Positions 48,644-60,979 of a stretch of DNA of 64,000 nucleotides are shown here, one piece after another. The stretch is from Straminergon stramineum (Eukaryota; Streptophyta; Bryopsida; Hypnales; Calliergonaceae). The notes below the pieces were generated by a model. That model was not told the DNA's origin and made no database searches. It saw nothing but the letters and a program-made list of their open reading frames with translations. The stretch lies in assembly GCA_963920665.1 (NCBI GenBank), contig OY987269.1:14138501-14202500 (forward strand), written 5' to 3'. A program made the position numbers and the translations under genes. Within the stretch, counting starts at the first letter, position 1. Each line of letters opens with the position of its first letter.

Positions 48644-49209
48644 GAAATCAAATCGTTCCACAACTTTGTTTATAGTTTTGTATGCATGGTAGGTCATTTA
48701 CATGTAGTTTCTTAAATAGAATAATTTAATTATTTAGATGGAGTTTCATATTTGTGATTTATAACTTCCTTTAATGAATCACAACCATGATGTGAATTGT
48801 ATGTGGGTATTCTTGTAGATATATATCACATCGCTCTTGACAAAAAAATACCTTTATGTAGTCAAGCATTCATGAATCATTTTACAATTAAGTTATCCAA
48901 ATCCACTTGCTATCCATTTCCAAAACCAAAGGCAATGTATCTTTGTCTAATACACCAACATACACCCTCTATTCATGAGTATTTAGGGTCAATTTTATAT
49001 ATCATTATTTTTGGCATTTTAAAAATGCATATTTTATTCATGCTTTAGTTATACAACATTCAAACTTGCTTGTTAAAAATACAGTATCTCATTCTTGACA
49101 ACCGACAAGACCCATTAAAAATTTAGAAAATTTAATAATAAGAACCACTTTTCAAATGCTTATTCTGACAATTTTAGGTGACATTAACTTATATATGTTT
49201 GTATATATA
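48644..49209. other. Gene-free stretch
   Basis: Nothing recognised. Confidence 0.35.
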
Positions 49210-49212
49210 TTA

Positions 49213-49592
49213 GAACATCTCCACCGGTAGCTTGCAAAACAGGCCTGGTTTGCAGTACTTGGGGTGTCCTTGTCTGCTTCTTGGCCCCGCCAAGTAACCG
49301 GGCCCCGACTGGTGTAGAAGCTCCCTACAGAGCAAGCGGGTTTGAAAATTCGGAGCTCTTTTCCTTGTTCTTTGTGACCTTGAGGAAGGCACTTATTTTG
49401 GTTTGGCTTGCTTGTTAGTACTGTGCCTCAACTTAAACGTGCGGGACACTAGAGGTTGAAGTGTAGCGACAAAATTTTCCCGTGGCCTGTGTTGAAAAAC
49501 AACAAAGTTTGCAACTGGTGGGACGGAGCCACCCACTGGGGCTTGGCCAAACTCTTGTCGTAGTAGTGTTTTGAGCCGTGGTGGAGATGCTC
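49213..49592. mobile_element. Tourist/Harbinger-like MITE with TTA duplication (380 bp)
   Basis: The left end GAACATCTCCACCGGTAGC and right end CCGTGGTGGAGATGCTC are inverted. TTA flanks both sides (49210-49212 and 49593-49595). The GAGCATCTCCA terminal word and TTA duplication fit PIF/Harbinger-type MITEs. Unusually GC-rich for this tract. Confidence 0.82.
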
Positions 49593-49595
49593 TTA

Positions 49596-51614
49596 CGAAC
49601 AATCACTGGATTCTAAACGTCAACTTTGTCTACTGCTTATAAAAAAAACAGACGTACCTGAGACATTACGGATTGCTGTTCAAACTGCTAGAAGGGAAGG
49701 TGGACTTGGGAGGCAGGACATAGATTATTCATGTACTAGTCGGGCAAATAATGGAATCAGTTGATGATAGTGACGGAAGCAATTTTTTCCCCACTCAGTT
49801 GCGTGCACAAACCAAGAACTTTTTCCTACGAAGATTGAAAGCAAAATAGTCAAATTGTGGGGTCGAGAATTTGAGTACTACCATCCTTCTCAACAGGCTC
49901 CCTTGGAAGTTTGATTGATCTCGATTTGAGGTTTCACCACTCGTTGCCCCATTTTCAGAATCTGAGGAGTTTCAGCTCGTGGTGAAGTCGTCGAAGAGTC
50001 ATAATTTCTATGAAGAATCATTCTTTTAGAAAGGTAGAATGCCATTTATCCACTGTATTGTACACTAAGCTTACAGTGGCTACCCCACCCACTGGCAACA
50101 GAATGGTTGCCAGTCCAACGGTTCGGAGATGCAAATTGTGCTCCTAAACGGAAACAGGCTCAAATGCAGGACACAGTCAGACAAGCTAACCGTCAGATGA
50201 ATCATAAAGCAGCAGCATTTCAGAGCCTCTCGATCATCAGGAAATTAATTACATACTTGTATGTTTTGTCTGCATTTCCATGGTCATGTTCGGTTTAAAT
50301 GGTGTGGTTTAGAGCACCAAATTTTGGCTCTCAAGTGCTCAAAGCTCTAAGAACTAGGAACTGGCATAGAGATGAGGTTTTCAATTGGGTGATCATCTGA
50401 GCCTTTGATCAAGACATGATTTAACATTGAATACTCTAAAGATTTTCTTGGGTAGATTTTCTGTGATACCTCACCAAAGGGTGAAATATCCTACCCTCAT
50501 ATTCTTTGAATGGGGAGGAAATTTAATTGATGTGGTTAGTGACATCTCTCTAACGGGGTCTCTATTAATTTCTTAGGGTAAGAGAAGTGACCGGCCCACT
50601 TGAACTGATTGATAACGTCATGTGAACTGACACCAAACCAAGTTCACTCAAGTTAGCCATTCTAAAGAGAATGAGATACTTGCCATTGAATGTCCAAATC
50701 AGATGCCACCTATCCATGCAGGACAATGTTGGGGAGCGTTGAACCCTGGAGGAAGCATATAGCATCAAGAACTTTTCATGCAAAGGAGATCTTGCAGCAG
50801 GCTGTCAAGCTCACGTAGTTTACTAACTTTACTTGCTTCAATTACTTCTGAAGAGTGAGTCTTCCGCTTCGCCATGTGCTGTTCCGAGGGATCGACTTTG
50901 AAGCGTCCCAAGTTTTTTACTTTGGCAGTCAATTCATGCATGCGGGTTACGTTACCTGAAAGATATTATTGTCTAGTTGTCCAAGGTGAAACTGACGGGA
51001 TCATGGATTCTCAGGAATCACTTACCCTCAATTAAGATGCTGCTTGTGTACCTGTGGTTTCTTAGTTGGCTACATCCTTCTATTGCGCATTTAAAATTGT
51101 ACAGCTACTGCAGTCGATTAGACTGAGCTCCTGCCGATATCGTCTGTTGAGGATTCGGACTTCATACCTGGCTGCCGAAATGGTAATTGTTCCAATTATC
51201 ATTGTAAAAAACCCTAAGGCAAAAACGAAGGGGAGCGTCCCCAGATCAGTCCAATTGTCGTTGTTGATTGAGGTGGTTGCCATGGCCGAGCTAGCTTGTT
51301 TCCTTACATCCCGAGTTAGAAAGATCGCTCTGGTCGAGAAGTTTCTGCAATTTGCACAAGTTTTCATTTGACAGGATGCTCATCTCTGCTCACGACGGGA
51401 GTGTTAGGTGTGACGTACCTGCAAGCTAGATGGCTCTCGTCGAATTGTATATTAGAATCGCTGAGGGCGATCAACCCGCTTAAAGTTTTTTTCTAGGGAT
51501 CGATCTGATTCAGTGACAGATCCGATCCAGAGCCCATTGCAAATCTGCACATGATCTGTCCAGTGTATCTGCATTTATGAAAGTTGCAATCTCACGGTTG
51601 ACAATTGTTGACAG
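49596..51614. other. NPF upstream region; first exon somewhere here
   Basis: No complete gene recognised. Candidate first exons for the NPF gene: a lone ATG at 51180-51182 followed directly by GTAATT, or a 13-codon exon 51376-51414 followed by GTACCT; both are phase 0 and fit the acceptor before 51615. Confidence 0.4.
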
Positions 51615-53764
51615 GAGGAAGTGGATTCGTTGCTCGTGGGAGACGGTTCCCATGATTGGAAAGGGAATGCTGCCAACAGGCTAAAAACCGGAGGATGGCG
51701 AAGTGCTCCTTGCAATTTCGGTGAGTGGTTCCTCTGGTAATCATCCCCACCGCGTCATTCCCAATTCCGTGACTCGGGAACACTAGGCTAGGACATCGCT
51801 CATAAGAAAAGAGAAAACCTGACGCAATGGACTTCAGTTCTTACCAGAACACTGAATTGAAAACTCTTGATCGCTTAGAGAGGTAGTGACCTGTGTTGCT
51901 CTGTGCTCGACAGCTATGGAGTTCGCCGAGACAATGGCATTCATTGGTCTGCAGATAGACCTGGTGCTGTACCTCATCAGCGAGTTCAACTTCGGCCACA
52001 CGGAAGCGGCCACCACAGTCACGAACTTCGCAGGCACGGCATTCCTGTGCCCTCTGCTTGGAGGCTTTCTGGCCGATGCGTACTTCGGTCGTTTCACAAC
52101 CATTCTGGTCTTCAGCTGTGTCGAAATTGCGGTAAGATAATTCGTCTGTGCAGACTTCAATTGATTTACAGTTGCCTGCATTCATTTGTCTCTTTGTGGC
52201 CTGAACATTTGATTTAATATTTTTCGTTGAAGGGCATGTCATTAATGACCTCTTCAGCTTCAATTTCATCCTTTCGACCCCAACATTGTGCGGTTACTCC
52301 CTGCGAAGCCGCTACAAGTACACAGCTAGCTGTGCTCCGTTCGGGACTATATCTGATTGCAATTGGATCTGGTGGCTTAAAGCCGTGCTTGTCAAGCCAC
52401 GGGGCCGACCAGTTTGACCAGACCCATTCGAAAGAGAGCCGGGTTCCACCAGTTTATTTCAACTGGTTTTTCTTCAGTTTTTTGACCGGAGGCCTACTCG
52501 GCGTCACCGTGCTAGTGTACATTCAGGATAATGTCGGCTACAGAATCGGATATGGTGTCTGCTTTGCCTCCGTGGCAGTTGGGTTGTGCATTTTCGCGGC
52601 TGGTTTTCCACTTTACAGATACAAAAAGCCTTTCGGAAGTCCGTTGACGCGAATTGTGCAAGTGGTTGTTGCCGCTTCTCGTAATGCCCGACGCTCTCTC
52701 TCAGCGGAGGACCACTTGTACGAGATTAACAACGAAGAAGCTGCAAAGCTGGGTGTTAGAAAGATAGACCACACCAACAACCTTCGGTAACATCCCTGAA
52801 TTTGTTTATCCATACATTGAATGCCCTATTGCATGCCTTCAATTGATAAGAATATAAGGTAGAACTCATTGACTGAAGACGGAACTTGTGATGTCACCTC
52901 AGATTTCTAGACAGAGCAGCAGTGCTTGAGGATGAGAGGACGCCAGGCAGCAACTGGAGAGTATGCACGGTGACACAGGTTGAAGAGACGAAAGCCATCT
53001 TTGAATTGATGCCCATATGGGCAGGAACCATAGTCATGAACGTTGTGCTGGCACAGCTTCAGACATTCACAGTGGAGCAAGGCTCCACAATGCAACGGAA
53101 GATCGGGGGGTTCAGGTTCCCTCCTGCATCGATCCCGGGCTTCCCCCTCCTCCTCATGACCATCTTGGTACCTCTGTATGACAAGGTCTTCGTCCCCTTC
53201 GCTCGGCGATTCACACGTCATGAGAGGGGCATAACCATTCTCCAAAGAATTGGCGTAGGCCTCGTACTCTCCATTGTCTCGATGGTATTAGCAGCGGTTG
53301 TGGAGGAAAGGCGCATCAGCACAGCAGCAGCCCATGGGCTCCTCGACGATAATTCTGGAGCTACCATTCCCATGAGCATTTTCTGGTTGGTACCTCAGTA
53401 TTTCACCTTTGGGATTGCCGACATGTTCACATACATTGGTGTGATCGAGTTCTTCTACGACCAAGCTCCTGCCACCGTGCGTAGTTTCAGTACGGGCCTG
53501 TCATTCTGCACAATTTCTCTGGGCTACTTCATGAGTACGGCAGTGGTGAACCTGGTCAACAAAGTCACAAGTGCCAAATCTCACCCAGGATGGCTATCAG
53601 ATAGCGTGCCCTTCAACCGGAAGAAGATCGACAACTTCTATTGGCTCATGGCTGTGTTAAGCTCCGTCAATTTCATTTACTTTCTCTTCGTTGCACACTC
53701 CTATAACTACCCTAAAAATGAAGTGGCTCCTCAGAAAGCTCCAGATGACAGCCTTGATCACTAA
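51615..53764 (+). CDS. NPF: NRT1/PTR family (NPF) transporter, NPF4-like; first exon unresolved
   Basis: Plasma-membrane major facilitator of the POT/NPF family, which moves nitrate, peptides or hormones; NPF4 members are linked to abscisic acid and gibberellin import. Exons 51615-51720, 51914-52131, 52233-52786 and 52903-53764 give 579 codons plus a short missing start, near the usual ~580. Visible: DWKGNAANRLKTGGWRSAPC; first-helix motif MEFAETMAFIG; TNFAGTAFLCPLLGGFLADA; GLYLIAIGSGGLKPCLSSHG then ADQFD; VYFNWFFFSFLTGG; TVTQVEETKAIFELMPIWAG; QLQTFTVEQGSTM; RIGVGLVLSIVSMVLAAVVE; FYWLMAVLSSVNFIYF. Many NPFs have ExxE[K/R] in helix 1; here it is ExxET, a change also typical of NPF4. The substrate cannot be told from sequence. 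No breaks in the four exons. Confidence 0.94.
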
Positions 53765-54857
53765 TAACCTGGGCAGTTTCTTCTTAAGTCCTTGAGCTTT
53801 TCCTTGACTTGAAACAGAATGCAAGAATAGAGAGAGCGCAAAAGCGATACCTCTTCTTTTCTCAAGGACTTCATGTCTGACAAGTCTCTGCAATACAAAT
53901 TTCCCTCCGACTACTATCATCACAAATACGCTGATCCACTTCTTGACATTGGTCGGTTTAGGATTGCATTCAGAACCAGAATTCCTTCACCGGATGTTCT
54001 CTTCTACATCTGCGATTGAATCAGCATACACCTCTAGAGACTTTGGTGCTGAATGTTCAATTCGGTGTTCCGGTGGAGATACGAATTTGGATAAGATCCT
54101 TTTGAAGAAACGCAGACAAATCGATAGTCTTGCTACGTTCAAGAAGAATTGGCGATTTGAATCTAAGGCCCGGCTCAAGTGACCAATGACCTACAAGTTC
54201 TGACTAGTTTCTGCGAATTATGTAGCAATCCCAGTTCGCCATAGAAATTTAACGATTGCACTGCACCAGAACTAATTGGAAAAAAGGCGGGCAAAAGCCT
54301 CAGAGAGGAACTTCTTCACATCATCTTTCTCGCAATTGATGATCTGCAGCTTCTCTCCCATAGTCTGCATAATCCATAAATTTATCTTATTGTGAACACT
54401 TCTCTGAACACAAACTAGAAGGCACAGATGCAATTTTGATCAGAAGGTAATTTCAGAGGAAGAATTTAGTCAACATCCAGTAGCGGTCATTTCTGAAGTT
54501 GAGAACAATTCAGTGTAATATTTCTATTGAACAAGTGTGTTCAACTAGGGAATGATTGGATAATCTGTTCTCACAGAACATTTGACCCTGGATTTTAGAA
54601 CTGATGAACATAAGCAATTACTATGGATACATACCACGCTCGGCAGTAGACTTAACATTACAGTCAGGTCTGGTCCATCGTGGTACGCAGTTCGCTTCGT
54701 TCCAAGGCGTTCGATAGCTCGAGGCAAATAGAGAACCTGATTTTGATTGGATGAAAAAGTGGTTCACTGTCTCCCATGCACCCAATCCTTCCGTCCTCTG
54801 ATATCCTTACAATCGTGTAAATCTCGCTTACACTTGCTGAGTGTCTATTCCAGCTAG
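53765..54857. other. Spacer between NPF and MSH5 exons
   Basis: NPF 3' flank. Any upstream MSH5 exon was not recognised. Confidence 0.35.
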
Positions 54858-56118
54858 GTGTACATGACGTGCATACTGCAGGGTAGCAAGTATGTTCAAA
54901 TCCTACGCATCTTGAATTACACCATATCTAGTCAAATTATTTGGCAGACGATACCACCATTTCGAAGAAAAATCTATGAATCCGATCATTTTTATGACTA
55001 ACATTCGAGGCTTGCTCAAACAGATTAGGCATGGCATATTTTGACACAGAGACAGACGCTATGTTTGTTTTGGAGACTTGGGAGAATGGAAATGAGGAAT
55101 TTCCTTCCATGCAGCTTAGTAAGTGGCCTCTTCATCCGCATCAACAGGCCTTCTTATTTCTGCAAGTGAACATGTTCACTTCGTCCGGTTCGATGGCACC
55201 TTTGAAGTCGATTGCTGCTCTTTAGCACATCTTTAGTTCGTTTTCTCACCTCACTTTAGCTCTACTCTATGTTCAACCTTTCCATCTTTGTCACAAAGTT
55301 GACTCAAAATCTCCTTTTGATGTGTAATTGGATGTGACGGTGATGCTAGACGTCCAATTTGTGAGTGTCCAACTGATGTGTTTTGTGTTCTCCAGTCAAA
55401 TACGAGGTATATTTCTCATTGGCTTACCAGAACTCACGTAGTGTCGGGCTGAAAAAAAGCGGCTTGTCAGTTACGAACATTGATAGAACGACGCTCCTCT
55501 TGTCCAGGCTCAGCCTCTTGTCATTTACACCAGCACCAAAATGGACGACGTTTTTGTAGCTGCACTTCAGAAGAAAGGTGAGACTTTAGGCAGACCTCTA
55601 GTCATGCTACCCGATCATAATGCTACAATGGTGAATTTCATGAAAATGGCGGTATTATTCTGCCATTTCTGCCATATTCCATGCCATTTCAATGGAATGT
55701 CGTGCAATTTCTAACATATTTTGTGCCACTTTAATGGAATGTTTCGCCATATTACCGTAATACTGCCATTTTAATGAAATTCACTGTTACATCTTTGTTG
55801 AACAATGAATACGAACGTGCTGAACATTCTTTTCCAATGTACAGGTCTCTGTTGCTTTTTGTAATTATTTTTTTTATTAAAAAGTGAGTTACTTCACCGC
55901 ATTGCAAAAGAATGCATTCAGCGCTTTGGGAACTGAAGTCCGAATTGAAATGACTCGTTCGTTAAAATAGAAATATCGCCTTTCGGCGAAGAGATGGTTA
56001 ATGCGCATTTAATTTTGTTTGACACCATTTTATACTCCGTAGTCAAGGAAGAAGATGAACCGCATGACGTGAAGATAGTCAAGAGTTCACTTTTCAGTTA
56101 CCACCAAGCACGGCACAG
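54858..56118 (+). pseudogene. MSH5: MSH5 (meiotic MutS homologue) N-terminal exons; rest of gene not seen
   Basis: MSH5 pairs with MSH4 on meiotic recombination intermediates to promote crossovers. Five exons join in phase: 54858 (or ATG 54864)-54889, 55024-55118, 55396-55406, 55508-55577 and 56043-56118. They read VYMTCILQGSKLGMAYFD, MFVLETWENG, IKYEAQPLVIYTSTK, MDDVFVAALQKK and VKIVKSSLFSYHQARHR. These follow the Arabidopsis MSH5 N-terminus (VYMACVLHGQRVGISYYD; VLEIWE; VKYQAKPSIIYASTK; SFVAALQQ; VKLVKSSTFSYEQAWHR). Exon 3 is an 11-nt micro-exon. All splice sites are GT-AG and no stop interrupts the ~92 codons. The remaining ~700 residues, with the clamp and ATPase domains, were not found downstream to 64 kb. 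It is therefore a truncated copy or a gene with very long repeat-filled introns; pseudogene is a provisional label. A possible next exon (56349-56484) does not resemble MSH5. Confidence 0.8.
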
Positions 56119-59100
56119 GTACTATACGTGATTTTCTGCTACTGAAATGAGCTCGAGTGTGTTTCCCCGCCTGCATTTTGAGCTTCCTGCTCAATAGTGT
56201 GCAATATCCTTGTATTGTTGCGACACCCAGTTCCTTGGTCAACATTTTAAATACATCTTCGTGCAGTAGACCAGGAGAGCCACAATGATGCCAAGAGATT
56301 CTGCATGTCAGAGGGTGTAATGAAAAGCTTAGTTCATTTCTATTTCAGATTCCATATTCTTGTAAAGCTACGTTCGGAGCTACAGGCTTATGAGTTGGTC
56401 ACTGCTAGCGAATTAGTAGTGTTACATGACTCACAGCTTGTAGATGGTTTTTTGATCTTCAATTTCCTGATTTGTGTAGATTGAGTTTTCTGCGGGTCCC
56501 TGGAATGGAAGATGATTTTAATGACAGAGAGAGAACGCACCTTGTAACTCTTTGAACTTTTCTTAGACCTCACTTCTCTTACTTCCTGTGCATGCGTGAT
56601 ACCCTCTTCCAAGGCTGCACAATTTGTTCTGAGCAAGATTAGTGTCAGGGTTGTTCTCCTGGACTAGGTGATAACGAAATAGACAGACGTCACATGACAT
56701 TTATTAGATCCCTATTGATAAATAGTAAAGTAAACTTTAAGGTTGACTTTCAAATAAATTATCCTTCACTTATGATTTTCACATATTTAAATCTCGACTT
56801 AGTGAAGTGTTCCAATTTGATGAACATATATTACATTCTAAATTTAAATTCAAAATTATACAGAGATTTCAAATTTTCTCTATTAGCATTGATGACCTTA
56901 TTAAACACCAAAAGGCTTTAGCTAGGGTGATTGTAAGAAACACCTCACATTTATGAATCAAAAATGTAGTTTTTGGCTATAGGACTAACAATACTATGCA
57001 AAATTATTAATACTATATGAGAGCAACATGCAAGCAAATCTAAACCGTCAATTCAAGGCATTTGTGAATCTGTATCATCAATTCAATACTATGTAATACT
57101 ATGCAATACTATAGCCTATTGTGGGGTACTACAAAATCCGCTAAGAGCAAAAAATAACAAAATGGGGGTCTATGGACCTTTTCATTTTTAGCAATTTAAA
57201 AAAAAATCTAAAGAAATTTCACAGAAAATACATTTTACTAGAGAATATTGCACTCACCTTGCACCCAAAAAATTCATGTAAGAAATTTTTTCCCTCTTCG
57301 TAGCCTTCGCACAAAGGAAGGTCACTTTGATCCTATGTGTGCAACCAAAATATTTCTATTTTCATAAATAACTCATAGTCAGTCCTTGTAATGTTAGTAG
57401 ACCTTTGACATGTCTAGTTTGTGTCTTTGAATTTGCATTTTTGGGTTAAAAATAGGATTAAAAACCTCCAAAATAGCCACCCAATCAGAGGCACTTAAAA
57501 AGTAGTAAAATAATTTTGAAAAATTTGAAAAAAAATTCCAGTGTTTGCAACTACCACATGTACCTTCATTCCAAATTTCACACCAAACAAACAAACAATG
57601 CAAAAGTTATGAGCAAAAAGCCACCCATCTAAGGGCAAGAAGACAAAAAATAGGACAAGTGTTTCTTGCAATCACGGAATCACCCCTCTAAGAGACGTCT
57701 CAAAATGAAGATGACATGTGATGTCAAATGTCCAACACAATATCGAAAATCAAAAATATATTTAACAAAACATCCCTAATTAGTGTGGCTCTTGGTGCAT
57801 TTGAATTCTATAATGAATCTTGATAGTAAGATGTAGGTTTAGGCTATTGGTGCCCTTCTTCCTATACTATAGCAAGATATGCTCAGTGATGTTGCACAAG
57901 TTGAAGCCACAAGATTTCTTCGGTCAAAATTGAACTTATCTGTAAGCTATGATCTTTGTATTCTTTTTTAAGAAGATTGCAAGAATCACCTATAAAAGTA
58001 GAAATTATGCTATTTAAAAAAGAAAATTTCTTCCGCCCTTACCACTTATGTCAAGGGAACTTGTCCTAAAATCTTGTCCACCCAATCTTTGTATAAGATT
58101 TCTTTAAATTATAATTTTTTAATTTTACACAATTGAAAATTTTGAAAATCAAAGTGTTTTATAGATATGTGTACATCTCACTCTCAATAACTTAGTCTAA
58201 GAATTTTTGAGATTTTTTTCAATCCTCCAAAATTTGCAATTGAAAATTCATAGAAGATACATTTTGTCTTCACATGTTGTGATAGAAGAATTAAAGATCC
58301 TTCCATCCAAAAACAAGGTGGGCCTTGGTAAAACTTGATTGTAAATTTACATCAACCATTATTAACATTAGATATAGACTCAAAATTGTAGCCTTTTAAA
58401 TTTTTTTTCTATTTCATTTTTGAAATTAGTAAAAATCTAAGAATTCAATGAATTATTGTACTTCAAATTCAAATTACACAATTATATGTGTATTTTTCAT
58501 TTTTTTATTTTATTTAGAAATGATTTTAAATTTAAATTAAAAAGATGATCTATCATTATGACCTTCATTTTTGGTAAGAATCTCAAATTCCTCTAACATG
58601 TGCTTGAGCATCTAGTACAATTTTAATAAAATTATTCACATTATACTTAAAAATATCACAATGGTTTGATTCTTTATCAAAACTTTTGAACTCTAAACAC
58701 CCAAAGAAGAAAATTGGGAAGAAAACTTCTTTACATGTGAAAAATATCCAAATTTGATTGGCCAATCATATAAAGGCTATATTTAACATGATAGTGGCAA
58801 TTTGGCTTGAAGCTTCATACGGGATTTTAAAATGCAAATAATCACTTGAAATTAAATAATGCATACAAATCAATACCTACAACTAAGAAAGAAAGATAGT
58901 TCCATATTATAACAATCATCTGTGGTGAAATTTTTTAACCTTTTCATTTTTGTTTTGTGTTTGTAATGATTTTTCTTCACCTTCTCTTTGAAAATTGAAG
59001 ACAATTTCAATTCTATACCAAAGATTCAAAAAATTTCTTAGTTACAAAAGAAGAGTGATTTCATCTTTGAGATATTTTTGTTTCAATCATACACTTAGAC

Positions 59101-59313
59101 AATATAGAGCATAGATTGAAAAATTAAAGAGGCTACAATATACCATGTTGAAGCAAGCAAAATCATGCAAATGATACATCATATTGAATTGTACACTAGA
59201 CCAATATGGAATTAAGGTAAGACCTAGTATAAGAAGGGGGACAATTATGCCCTTGCAGTGAGAAAACTACTTGGTGCCAGTCACTATTACTATAGCCTTC
59301 ATATACATGAAAC
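56119..59313. other. Gene-free stretch downstream of MSH5 exons
   Basis: An open segment 56349-56484 follows an AG acceptor and is phase-compatible with the last MSH5 exon, but reads unlike MSH5 (FHILVKLRSELQAYELVTAS). From 56.7 kb the DNA is very AT-rich with nothing recognised. Confidence 0.35.
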
Positions 59314-60950
59314 TCACACCATTGAAGTAGGAGAAGATGCAATTGAAGCACCTCCAATAAAGCTATGTGAGAACTTTAATGAATGACAAAGTCCTAGGAG
59401 CTTGATGGCAGGCAATGACGAAATTAGTACCGTTGTAATGGAGAATTCATTTCCTATGTCTCGAATTTGTTGCAATAGTCTATTTACTTCTCCCATAGAA
59501 GGTCAAGCCTCAGGATGGGGAAGGCAACAAAAGAGTCCCAATTGAAGAAAACTCACAACTATCGCCATGTTGATTTCTAGGTCCACATCTCTAATTATGG
59601 TTTCTAGAGCAATAGTACAATTCAAATGTTTAGACTCACTTGGTGGTTGAGAAGTCTTAAGGATTTTTGGATCTACCATACTAAAGAGTGACCCACCTTC
59701 ATAAGCATGCCAAACCACAAACCATAATATAAGATCCTCTGGCTCCTCGATTTGCAAATCCAAAAGGTGCCTTCTACACACCATTTCCAACACCAAGATA
59801 CCAAAACTATACACATCCGATTCCTTTGAAGCTTTTCTTGAATTCATATGTATGGCAACTCAAGAGCCATGTAGCTAAATGTGCATGCTGCCAAAGTAGT
59901 CTTTTCCAATTTGTGGTGGTCCATCAAACAAGCAAGTCCAAAATCTCCAACATAGGCATTGAAATCCACATCCAACAATACATTACTAAATTTAATGTAA
60001 CGGTGCAAAATACAACTCAAGCAATCTTCATGCAAGTATTTTAGGATTGCACCCAACCCTTTAAAAATGGAATGCCGCACTTTCAATGATAGAACATGTT
60101 GGCTACAGTTTTTGTAACGCCAATCATAGAGAGTTCCATTGGACAAGTATTCATACACCAACAACAATTTGCCTTTCTCTTGACATCATCCTTGCAACTT
60201 CACCACATTTCAATGTCGAATTTGGCCTAGACTTGCCACTTCAGCATGGAACAGGGATTCAGCTTGCTTGGATTTTGGCATGTTGATTTGTTTAATAGCA
60301 ACCAAAATACCACCACCTAAATCAAACATGGATTTCAACAACATTAAATTGAATTGGATTTTTTTCCCAATGATTAGAAACATTTTAAGAAGATTGTGTA
60401 TAAAGACGTAATATAACTAAGTTTATTCATGAATGCAACTCAAGAACAAGCCTTCATGTCCTATTTGGTAAGAACTTTTGTTGTTGTTTAGGACTACTAT
60501 TAGATGCAAGTTTTATAGATAGAATGCACGACACTACTTAGTGCACATCCCACTGCACATCATGATTGATGTCCAAAGTTCACTAGAAAGTTTACTTAAA
60601 AAACACTCCTCTCACCTTCCAAAGAGCCTTTGAAAACAACTCCCGATCCGCCATGTTCGAGCACAATTCTTTCATCAAAGTTGTTGGTTGCCTTGGAGAG
60701 CTCATTATATGAGAAGACACATGGGCCGATGGAATAGTCCAAAGTAGTGTAATTGGTAGATGGCGATGTAAATGAAAAGACGGATCACAAAATCACCAAG
60801 GCAGCAAGCATTCCAAATAGAACTCCTAAAGTGACACCAACCCACTTTTTTGACTTCAAATATTGAAACATTAGTTGGAGCTTGGACTTAGGTATTGGAT
60901 GCAAAAGTTACAATACTTAGAATTGGATTTCTAGACTATTGGAGGACACT
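59314..60950 (-). pseudogene. Receptor-like kinase pseudogene (lectin-type RLK kinase domain)
   Basis: Kinase half of a plant receptor kinase, dead. From the right: membrane helix VGVTLGVLFGMLAALVIL, FSYNELSKATNNFDE, P-loop GGSGVVFKGSLEG, an intron (60317-60615, GT-AG), VAIK lysine motif GILVAIKQI, FHAEVASLGQIRH, LLVYEYLSNGTL, HRYIKFSNVLLD, DFGLA, MALELPY, then DVYSFGILVLEMVC and LGLFCCLPHPEA. The style (KASKESDVYSFGILVLEMVC; LPHPEA-PSM-EVNRLL) is that of lectin RLKs. Lesions: TGA at 60210-60212 (H-R-N context), 60186-60188 (G-W-C context) and 59503-59505 (A-R-P-S-M context); a frameshift around 59850; the catalytic HRD Asp replaced by Tyr (59997-59999); APE changed to ALE. The extracellular domain is not seen; a TTAA-type element begins about 30 bp beyond. 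Confidence 0.92.
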
Positions 60951-60979
60951 TTTGGTCCCTTGGGGCACTTAGGATTTAA

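Noticed and set aside
49751..49849. 33-codon ORF (MESVDDSDGSNFFPTQLRAQ...) faintly like the start of plant ABCA transporters
   Set aside because: The resemblance is limited to about 20 residues, with no membrane segment or ATPase sequence following.
50565..50783. Minus-strand ORF with a faint copia reverse-transcriptase flavour (FRMANLSELG)
   Set aside because: No YVDD-like motif, no neighbouring pol domains and no LTRs; too weak to call.
56349..56484. Possible next MSH5 exon (FHILVKLRSELQAYELVTAS)
   Set aside because: Splice phase fits, but the residues do not follow the MSH5 family after HQARHR. A chance open frame is likely.
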